Source: a virus
Strand: one strand, 5' to 3'
IMG/VR virus record: IMGVR_UViG_3300032245_001521
Location: 1 to 39,781 of that record
DNA: 39,781 bases
Positions 34,138 through 39,781 of the stretch are shown one piece after another. The notes below the pieces were generated by a model that saw only the letters and a list, made by a program, of their open reading frames with translations, ran no database searches and had not been told where the DNA came from. The position numbers and the translations under genes were made by a program. Position 1 is the first letter of the stretch; every line of letters begins with the position of its first letter.

Positions 34138-35961
34138 ATGGCAGAATCAGACAACAATCGCAAAAAGGGCTGGAAAAAATACTTTCGAGTGGCCGACACT
34201 GGCGGACAACTCAGTCCAATTTCAGGATCAAATCAGTTTGGCATAAAGGGTTACGGACGCCAAAATGGCTCAGGCTACGACACCCCAAACACAGGCAACG
34301 ACTTTGCGTTTCGTAACTATGCGTCAAGATTGCCAGAAGTTTACTCAGGACACCCCAATCGTATTGAACGCTACAATCAGTATGAAAACATGGATTGTGA
34401 TTCAGAAGTCAATGCTTGTTTGGATATCATTGCTGAGTTTTCAACACAAGTAAACGAAGACAACGGCACACCATTTGACATCAATTTTCGCGATGATCCC
34501 ACTGATCACGAAGTAGAAATTATCAAGAAACAACTACAACAATGGACCAAGCTCAACAAGCTGGACCAGCGTATTTTCAAGTTATTCCGCAACACCATCA
34601 AGTACGGTGATCAAGTGTTTGTGCGTGACCCAGAAACATTTGAAATGATGTGGGTGGACATGGTCAAAGTTGCCCGTGTTATTGTGAACGAATCAGAAGG
34701 CAAGCGCCCTGAGCAGTACATTATTCGTGACATCAACCCCAATTTTGAAAACATGAGTGTGGCACAAAAAACCACGTCAGATTACTATGTGAGCCGTGCT
34801 ATCGGCGGTGGTAGTAGCACCAACAATTACAGTAGTCCTGGTGGTGGTGGCGCAGGTGGTGGTACTGGCAACGGCGGAGTTGGCAACAGCCGATTCACAC
34901 AGGCCATGAACGAAACTTGTATAGATGCACGACATGTGGTGCACCTCAGCTTGAACGAAGGCCTGGACTTTTTCTGGCCATTTGGGCAAAGTATCTTGGA
35001 AAACATTTTCAAAGTGTTCAAGCAAAAAGAATTGCTGGAAGATTCAGTGTTGATTTATCGTGTGCAACGTGCGCCAGAGCGTAGAATATTCAAGATTGAC
35101 GTGGGCAACATGCCATCACACATGGCCATGCAGTTTGTGGAACGTGTGAAAAACGAAATGCATCAGCGCAGAATTCCCACCACCACAGGCGGCGGCGCTA
35201 ACATGATGGATGCCAGCTACAACCCACTTTCTATCAACGAAGACTACTTTTTCCCGGTCACAGCAGATGGTCGCGGATCAGATGTTACCACCTTGCAAGG
35301 TGGTGCAAACCTGGGCGAAATCGACGATTTGAAATACTTCAACAACAAAATGGCCCGCGGACTGCGTGTGCCAAGTAGCTATTTGCCCACTGGACCAGAT
35401 GACTCAGACCGTGTGATGAGCGACGGGCGAGTGGGTACAGCACTGATTCAAGAGTATCGTTTCAACCAGTACTGTATGCGCCTGCAACGGCTGATCATGC
35501 AAAAACTTGACGATGAATTCAAGATGTTTTTGCACTGGCGCGGATTCAACATTGATTCCAGCTTGTTCAGTATTGAACTATGCCAACCACAAAACTTTGC
35601 CAGCTATCGCCAAAGCGAACTAGACACCACTAGAATCACTGCATTTTCTCAGTTAGAGCCGCTGCCTTACATGAGCAAGCGTTTTATGTTGAAACGTTAT
35701 TTGGGATTGACTGAAGAAGAAATCGTAGAAAACGAAAAAATGTGGGAAGAAGAACGTGGTGAACCTGAACTGCAAACCACACAAGGACAAGACCTGCGAT
35801 CAATTGGCATTACTCCTGCAGGACTTGAAACAGACATTGCTGCTGGCGAAGAGCTGGCAGGAGCAGAAACAGGCGCTCAGGACGGGGCACCACAAGGCGG
35901 CGTGGCACCTACTACCACTGCACCAGGGCAGGCAGCACCTCCCCCAGTTCCGTCAATTTAA
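34138..35961 (+). CDS. 20: Portal protein gp20
   Basis: A 607-aa protein (T4 gp20 is 524 aa). Conserved T4 portal segments include NRIERYNQYENMDCDSEVNA, CLDIIAEFSTQ, FKLFRNTIKYGDQVFVRD, VLIYRVQRAPERRIFKIDVG, RVKNEMHQRR, SINEDYFFPV, LQGGANLGEIDDLKYFNNKM and LRVPSSYLPTG. gp20 forms the dodecameric ring through which DNA is packaged and on which the prohead is nucleated. Residues about 222-250 hold a Gly/Ser/Asn-rich insert not expected in T4 gp20. The C-terminal 50 residues are Gly/Pro/Ala-rich. A TAAATA box lies 7 bases before the ATG. Downstream come the other prohead genes in T4 order. Confidence 0.95.
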   Translation: MAESDNNRKKGWKKYFRVADTGGQLSPISGSNQFGIKGYGRQNGSGYDTPNTGNDFAFRNYASRLPEVYSGHPNRIERYNQYENMDCDSEVNACLDIIAEFSTQVNEDNGTPFDINFRDDPTDHEVEIIKKQLQQWTKLNKLDQRIFKLFRNTIKYGDQVFVRDPETFEMMWVDMVKVARVIVNESEGKRPEQYIIRDINPNFENMSVAQKTTSDYYVSRAIGGGSSTNNYSSPGGGGAGGGTGNGGVGNSRFTQAMNETCIDARHVVHLSLNEGLDFFWPFGQSILENIFKVFKQKELLEDSVLIYRVQRAPERRIFKIDVGNMPSHMAMQFVERVKNEMHQRRIPTTTGGGANMMDASYNPLSINEDYFFPVTADGRGSDVTTLQGGANLGEIDDLKYFNNKMARGLRVPSSYLPTGPDDSDRVMSDGRVGTALIQEYRFNQYCMRLQRLIMQKLDDEFKMFLHWRGFNIDSSLFSIELCQPQNFASYRQSELDTTRITAFSQLEPLPYMSKRFMLKRYLGLTEEEIVENEKMWEEERGEPELQTTQGQDLRSIGITPAGLETDIAAGEELAGAETGAQDGAPQGGVAPTTTAPGQAAPPPVPSI

Positions 35962-35963
35962 AC

Positions 35964-35969
35964 TAAATA
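35964..35969 (+). promoter_or_regulatory. TAAATA box 7 bases before the 73-aa gene
   Basis: ACTAAATATTTCATT lies between the gp20 stop and the ATG at 35977. Spacing is again 7 bases, with no Shine-Dalgarno sequence. Confidence 0.5.
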
Positions 35970-35976
35970 TTTCATT

Positions 35977-36198
35977 ATGATGCTAAATGAAATTTATGCC
36001 CGTTCTCCAGAGAGCTACCAAGATGTCAGCCAAGACAACAGTCAGCCACGTCTGGGCAACCTGCGCAAAACTCGTCTGACCTTGCGCCAGCTCAACAAAC
36101 TGCGTCAGATGCAAGATGTTCGCAGTTTTGAATACAAAGAAAAACTCAAGCAAGTGCGTAAACAATATGCACCACCTCCTGCGGCCCCTGGACTATAA
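35977..36198 (+). CDS. Small basic protein between gp20 and the gp67-like gene
   Basis: A 73-aa protein starting MMLNEIYARSPESYQDVSQD. The second half is strongly basic and helical (RLGNLRKTRLTLRQLNKLRQ, EYKEKLKQVRKQ) and ends in a proline tail, YAPPPAAPGL. In T4 the genes between 20 and 21 are 67 and 68, both prohead core proteins; this protein's size and position suit a small core component, and its positive charge would complement the acidic protein that follows. No clear sequence match to gp68 is visible. Two ATG codons in a row make the start ambiguous by one residue. A TAAATA box lies 7 bases upstream. Confidence 0.75.
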   Translation: MMLNEIYARSPESYQDVSQDNSQPRLGNLRKTRLTLRQLNKLRQMQDVRSFEYKEKLKQVRKQYAPPPAAPGL

Positions 36199-36300
36199 CA
36201 CAATAGTCACAAAAACACACACTTTTACCGCTTAAAAGTACCAATATTTCTTTTTTTGTGTAAGTAATACACGAGCTGTAACCTATGGAGGCCACTATAT
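36199..36300 (+). promoter_or_regulatory. Leader before the gp67-like gene: hairpin, T-rich tract and strong ribosome-binding site
   Basis: This 102-base gap is the longest inside the head module. It holds a perfect 7-bp hairpin, ACTTTTA-CCGCT-TAAAAGT (36221-36239), then a T-rich run (36247-36257), a small inverted repeat GTGTA-AGTAA-TACAC (36258-36272) and GGAGG at 36287-36291, 9 bases before the ATG. The hairpin plus T tract could attenuate or process the gp20 transcript; the strong Shine-Dalgarno sequence would raise output of the core protein. No TAAATA box is present. Confidence 0.5.
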
Positions 36301-37092
36301 ATGACAACTAAATTTGAACAATTGATTGAATACGTGATCAATGACGAAGAGGCGAAAGCCAAAGAACTTTTCCATGACATCGTTGTGGAAAAAAGCCGTG
36401 AAATTTATGAAAACCTCATGAACGAAGACGGTGAAGAAGATCTTGACGAAAGTTCTGAAGACGATTCTGAAGAAGATCTTGACGAAGGCATGATGGGCGG
36501 CGACGCCAGTGATGACTTGATTGACGATGTTGAAGTCGAAGAACAAGGCATGACCATGGAAGATGATGAAGAGTTTGATGACGAAGCAGAAGATGCTGGT
36601 CACGACTTGACACATGATCTCGAAGACGAACATGACAGCGAAGGTCTTGAAGACCGTGTTGTTGACTTGGAAGACAAGTTGGACGAACTAATGGCCGAAT
36701 TTGAAGCCATGATGGACGACGGTGATTCAGTATCTGACATGGACGGCGGCGACGCACTGGAAATGGATGACACAGACACAGCTGAATTCATGGACGACAA
36801 CATGATGGAAAACGTGAGTTTGTCAGCTGCTCCAAAGCCAACTACCACAGAAGCACCTGGTACAAATACCAGAAGCACAGTGGCCAGCAACAGCGGCGCC
36901 AAAGGCATGGCAGCAAGCCCAGTTAAAATGACTGGCGATACTGCACAAGGCCGTCCTGCTCCCAAAGCTGGTGAGTTGATTGGCAAAGTGCAAAATTCAG
37001 TAGGCGGAAACAAAAAAATGTCACCAGCTACCAAGCCAGTGACATCACAAGCATCTGGTGTAAACACTAGATCTCCAGTTTCTAAGGCTTAA
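36301..37092 (+). CDS. 67: Acidic prohead core protein, gp67-like
   Basis: A 263-aa protein. The N-terminus FEQLIEYVINDEEAKAKELF, then HDIVVEKSREIYENLM and an acidic run, has the layout of T4 gp67 (80 aa; a short helical head, then an Asp/Glu-rich tail). Residues about 40-175 are extremely acidic (EDLDESSEDDSEEDLDEG, DDLIDDVEVEEQG, EDDEEFDDEAED), with a short predicted coiled coil (LEDRVVDLEDKLDELMAEFE). The C-terminal 90 residues switch to Ser/Thr/Pro/Lys-rich and basic. gp67 is an internal core protein cut into small acidic peptides by gp21. The protein is over three times the T4 length. The start has a strong GGAGG upstream, and gp21 follows 9 bases after the stop. Confidence 0.75.
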   Translation: MTTKFEQLIEYVINDEEAKAKELFHDIVVEKSREIYENLMNEDGEEDLDESSEDDSEEDLDEGMMGGDASDDLIDDVEVEEQGMTMEDDEEFDDEAEDAGHDLTHDLEDEHDSEGLEDRVVDLEDKLDELMAEFEAMMDDGDSVSDMDGGDALEMDDTDTAEFMDDNMMENVSLSAAPKPTTTEAPGTNTRSTVASNSGAKGMAASPVKMTGDTAQGRPAPKAGELIGKVQNSVGGNKKMSPATKPVTSQASGVNTRSPVSKA

Positions 37093-37101
37093 TTCACTGA
37101 T

Positions 37102-37749
37102 ATGTCTCGCTATCTAAAAGAACATCTTAGCTTTTCTCAGGCCAGAGTAGAACTCTTGTCTGAGGATGCTGCGGACGGTTCAGGCAAAACTTTGTACATG
37201 AAAGGTATCTGCATTGAAGGCGGTGTTCGCAACGCCAACGAACGTGTGTACCCTGTGTCAGAAATTGCCAAAGCGGTAGAAACTATCAATGAACAATTAA
37301 AGACAGGTCATAGTGTATTGGGTGAAGTTGATCACCCAGATGACCTAAAAATCAATTTGGATCGTGTGAGTCACATGATCGAAGGCATGTGGATGGAAGG
37401 TCCTTGTGGTTACGGCAAATTGAAGATATTACCAACACCAATGGGCGAACTGGTCAAAACCATGTTGCAAAGCGGTGTCAAACTCGGTGTTAGCAGTCGT
37501 GGATCAGGAAACGTCGACGACAGAACAGGACATGTCAGTGACTTTGAAATTGTCACTGTGGATGTAGTTGCTCAACCCAGTGCTCCAAATGCTTATCCAA
37601 CAGCAATTTATGAAGGCCTGCTTAACATGCGTGGCGGACAAAAATTGTTGGATATGTACAAAGATCCTGGCTCCAGCAACAAAGCGCAGAGATTCCTAAA
37701 GGGCGAAGTAATTCGCTTGATTAATGATCTCAAGATTAAAGGGAAATAA
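37102..37749 (+). CDS. 21: Prohead core protease gp21
   Basis: A 215-aa protein, close to T4 gp21 (212 aa). It has the S78-type (herpes assemblin-like) protease signature: LGEVDHPDDLKINLDRVSHM with catalytic His78, and LGVSSRGSGNVDD with Ser131 or Ser132 as nucleophile. VRNANERVYP (42-51) is also typical. The protease sits inside the prohead core and, once assembled, cleaves scaffold, core and capsid proteins after (L/I)xE sites. It lies between the gp67-like and scaffold genes, the expected order. No strong Shine-Dalgarno sequence is seen, so coupling to the upstream gene, which ends 9 bases earlier, is likely. Confidence 0.95.
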   Translation: MSRYLKEHLSFSQARVELLSEDAADGSGKTLYMKGICIEGGVRNANERVYPVSEIAKAVETINEQLKTGHSVLGEVDHPDDLKINLDRVSHMIEGMWMEGPCGYGKLKILPTPMGELVKTMLQSGVKLGVSSRGSGNVDDRTGHVSDFEIVTVDVVAQPSAPNAYPTAIYEGLLNMRGGQKLLDMYKDPGSSNKAQRFLKGEVIRLINDLKIKGK

Positions 37750-37750
37750 T

Positions 37751-38848
37751 ATGCTAGATGCTATTAAACCGTTACTAGATAGCGAACTTTTAAGCGAGGC
37801 GGCTCAGCAAGAAATTACTGAGGCTTGGGAAATCAAGTTAAACGAAGCTCGTGAACAAGTACGTGCAGAACTCCGCGAAGAGTTTGCACAACGCTACGAG
37901 CACGATAAAACAGTGATGGTGGAAGCCCTAGATCGCATGGTAACAGAAGGTCTCGCCGCAGAACTTCAACACGTGGCTGCTGAAAAGCAAAAACTGGCTG
38001 AAGATCGCGTTCGTTTCCAGGTCAAGATCAAAGAAGATGCTACTAAATTTAACAACTTCATGATCACCAAATTGGCTGAAGAAATTGGCGAACTGCGTAA
38101 GGACCGCAAGCAACACAACGAAGGACTAGAAAAACTAGAAGGTTTCGTTGTGCATGCTCTTGCACGTGAGATTCAAGAATTTGCACAAGACAAACGTGAT
38201 GTCGTAGAGACAAAAGTTCGTTTGGTGCGTGAAGCTCGCAACAAGTTGGAACAACTCAAGGCTGCATTCGTAACAGAATCAGCTCGCAAGATGTCCAATG
38301 CTGTTAGCCGTCATCTCAAGGCCGAACTAAATCAGTTACAAGAAGACATCAAAGTTGCTCGTGAGAACAATTTTGGTCGTAGAATTTTTGAAGCGTATGC
38401 TGCAGAATTTGGTGCAACTCATCTCAATGAGAATGCCGAAGTACGCAAATTACACGACATGATTTCTGCCAAAGACGCTAAACTATCTGAAGCCGTCAAA
38501 CTCGTTGAGAAATCAAAAGTTCTCATAGAGTCAAAAGAACGCGAAGTGCGTATGATCCGTGAATCCAATGAGCGTGAAAGCACAATGGATGAATTGCTAC
38601 GTCCCTTAAACAAGGAAAAGCAAGAAGTCATGCGTAATTTGCTTGAAAGTGTACAGACCAATAGACTGGTCGGTGCCTTTGAAAAGTATCTTCCAGCGGT
38701 ACTCGAAGACCGTTCTGTAAAAGCCCACAAAGTGATTACAGAATCAGTAAGCGTGGCTACTGGCGATAAATCTGCCCGCAGTCCAGATGCAGATCAAGTT
38801 GAACAAGAAAGCAACGTGATCGATCTAAAGCGTTTGGCAGGGCTGTAA
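37751..38848 (+). CDS. 22: Prohead scaffold protein gp22
   Basis: From the ATG at 37751 this is 365 aa (T4 gp22 is 269 aa); an in-frame ATG at 37724 lies inside gp21 and is rejected. Almost the whole protein is charged, heptad-rich helix (AWEIKLNEAREQVRAELREE, AAEKQKLAEDRVRFQVKIKE, LVREARNKLEQLKAAFVTES), as expected of a scaffold rod. The C-terminal motif NRLVGAFEKYLPAVLED followed by NVIDLKRLAGL matches the conserved end of gp22-like proteins. Many (L/I)xE tripeptides are present for gp21 cleavage. The gene begins one base after the gp21 stop and is followed after 23 bases by gp23. Confidence 0.92.
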   Translation: MLDAIKPLLDSELLSEAAQQEITEAWEIKLNEAREQVRAELREEFAQRYEHDKTVMVEALDRMVTEGLAAELQHVAAEKQKLAEDRVRFQVKIKEDATKFNNFMITKLAEEIGELRKDRKQHNEGLEKLEGFVVHALAREIQEFAQDKRDVVETKVRLVREARNKLEQLKAAFVTESARKMSNAVSRHLKAELNQLQEDIKVARENNFGRRIFEAYAAEFGATHLNENAEVRKLHDMISAKDAKLSEAVKLVEKSKVLIESKEREVRMIRESNERESTMDELLRPLNKEKQEVMRNLLESVQTNRLVGAFEKYLPAVLEDRSVKAHKVITESVSVATGDKSARSPDADQVEQESNVIDLKRLAGL

Positions 38849-38860
38849 CCCAAGAAAAAA

Positions 38861-38865
38861 AGGAG
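38861..38865 (+). promoter_or_regulatory. Strong Shine-Dalgarno sequence of gp23
   Basis: AGGAG lies in an A-rich leader 6 bases before the ATG at 38872. It is one of the best ribosome-binding sites in the window, in line with the very high output expected for the major capsid protein. Confidence 0.8.
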
Positions 38866-38871
38866 ACTTAA

Positions 38872-39781
38872 ATGTCACAAGAATTGTTAGAAAGTCGTTG
38901 GGGCGAAACAAAAGATGCACTCTTGGAAGGTTTATCCGGTTCCAAGCGTACTTCTATGAGCGTCATCCTCGAGAATACCAAGAAATATTTGCGTGAGAAC
39001 GCAAGTTCAGGTTCTACTGTAGCTGGCAACATTGCCACACTTAACCGTGTGATTCTGCCAGTTATTCGACGTGTTATGCCAACCGTTATTGCTAACGAGT
39101 TGGTGGGCGTACAGCCAATGACAGGTCCAGTTGGCCAAATCCACACATTGCGTGTACGTTATGCACAAAGTTTGACAGACAGTTCAGCAGCCGCTACTTC
39201 TGTACAAGCTGGTCAAGAAGCATTGAGTCCATTCACAATTGCTACTGCATATTCTACAGTGCCACAAAACACCACTACAGCCACAGGCTATACTGGTAAC
39301 AACACAGCTACCATGGAAGGTACTGGCGGTAAGCAAATTTCCGTTCAGATCCTGAAACAAGCTGTTGAAGCTAAAACTCGTAAGTTGCAAGCTCGTTGGA
39401 CATTTGAATCTGCACAAGACGCACAAGCCATGCACGGCATTGACGTTGAAGCAGAAATCATGGCTGCTCTTGCACAAGAGATCACAGCTGAAATTGACCA
39501 AGAGATTCTCTTGAGCTTGAGCACATTGGCTGCTACAGAGTACACATACAACCAAGCTACCGTTTCTGGTACAGCTACATTCGTTGGTGACGAACACGCT
39601 GCTTTGGCAGTGTTGATCAACCGTGTTGCTAACTTGATCGCACAACGCACACGTCGTGGTGCTGGTAACTGGTGTGTGGTTTCTCCTGCATCTTTGACAG
39701 TGTTGCAATCTGCAACAACTTCAGCTTTTGCTCGCACCACAGAAGGCACATTTGAAGCTCCTACAAACACCAAGTTTGTTG
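38872..39781 (+). CDS. 23: Major capsid protein gp23, 3' part outside window
   Basis: The first 303 codons are present. After a short N-terminal propeptide-like region (MSQELLESRWGETKDALLEG...), the conserved gp23 core begins: LPVIRRVMPTVIANELVGVQ, PMTGPVGQIHTLRVRYA. Further on are QAVEAKTRKLQARWTFESAQ, AMHGIDVEAEIMAALAQEIT and AEIDQEILLSL, then RVANLIAQRTRRGAGNWCVV. These match the T4-like major capsid fold. Possible gp21 cleavage sites of the (L/I)xE type are ILE (32-34) and LRE (40-42). The prodomain would then be shorter than the 65 residues removed from T4 gp23. The codon choice here is visibly more GC-rich and uniform than in the accessory block, as expected for a highly expressed gene. 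Confidence 0.95.
   Translation, partial: MSQELLESRWGETKDALLEGLSGSKRTSMSVILENTKKYLRENASSGSTVAGNIATLNRVILPVIRRVMPTVIANELVGVQPMTGPVGQIHTLRVRYAQSLTDSSAAATSVQAGQEALSPFTIATAYSTVPQNTTTATGYTGNNTATMEGTGGKQISVQILKQAVEAKTRKLQARWTFESAQDAQAMHGIDVEAEIMAALAQEITAEIDQEILLSLSTLAATEYTYNQATVSGTATFVGDEHAALAVLINRVANLIAQRTRRGAGNWCVVSPASLTVLQSATTSAFARTTEGTFEAPTNTKFV

Noticed and set aside
36295-37067. Antisense reading frames opposite the acidic core gene
   Set aside because: They are rich in Phe/Val/Ser simply because they are the complement of Asp/Glu codon runs.
37724-37750. Longer start for the scaffold protein (ATG 37724)
   Set aside because: It lies inside gp21; the ATG at 37751, one base after the gp21 stop, gives the expected N-terminus.
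1-39781. tRNA genes, CRISPR array, insertion sequences, integrase or attachment sites
   Set aside because: None was recognised by eye on either strand; a tRNA scan was not possible here, so a divergent tRNA cannot be fully excluded.

Overview
This window looks like part of the genome of a T4-like, contractile-tailed phage of the kind found in aquatic habitats. The evidence is a dense set of T4 core homologues: gp6, gp25, gp5-type and gp53-type baseplate proteins, gp26, the portal gp20, a gp67-like core protein, the protease gp21, the scaffold gp22 and the major capsid protein gp23, together with gp55, gp47 and gp46. Genes abut or overlap by a few bases, as in phage operons. The host cannot be named from the sequence. 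No photosynthesis genes, tRNAs, IS elements, integrase or CRISPR array were seen.

Layout. (1) About 1-19.75 kb, minus strand: a tail/baseplate operon. It opens with a small cupin-fold gene and runs through a gp48-like tube-cap protein, a LysM-like gp53-type protein, a 1035-aa tail protein, a gp5-type spike without lysozyme, a 276-aa unknown, gp25 and a very long gp6. It ends in a giant structural ORF (at least 2428 codons) that leaves the window. (2) 19.75-19.85 kb: a divergent promoter region with a near-consensus sigma70 promoter overlapping a T4-late-type TAAATA box. (3) 19.85-29.13 kb, plus strand: the late sigma factor gp55 and recombination nuclease gp47/gp46, followed by an AT-richer accessory block with three consecutive radical SAM genes, a small unknown, a GIY-YIG nuclease and a 337-aa unknown. 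(4) 29.13-29.52 kb: no protein gene, but a densely structured RNA whose core resembles a phage group I intron; no exons are recognisable. (5) 29.52-31.86 kb, minus strand: gp26 and a gp51-position small protein, followed in the same overlapping operon by three non-structural-looking genes, one GNAT-like. (6) 31.9 kb to the end, plus strand: a tape-measure-like protein ending in an M15-type peptidase domain, then the head module gp20, a 73-aa protein, a gp67-like protein, gp21, gp22 and gp23 (cut by the window end).

How it fits together. gp55 should direct late transcription from TAAATA boxes, and seven such boxes lie just upstream of genes here. Three of them (gp25, gp20 and the 73-aa gene) sit exactly 7 bases before the ATG, with no Shine-Dalgarno sequence between. 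gp46/gp47 provide recombination-dependent replication. gp20, gp67, gp21, gp22 and gp23 build the prohead, and the minus-strand operon and gp26 build the baseplate. The least explained parts, and the best candidates for new biology, are the radical SAM block and the exon-less group I intron-like RNA beside it.
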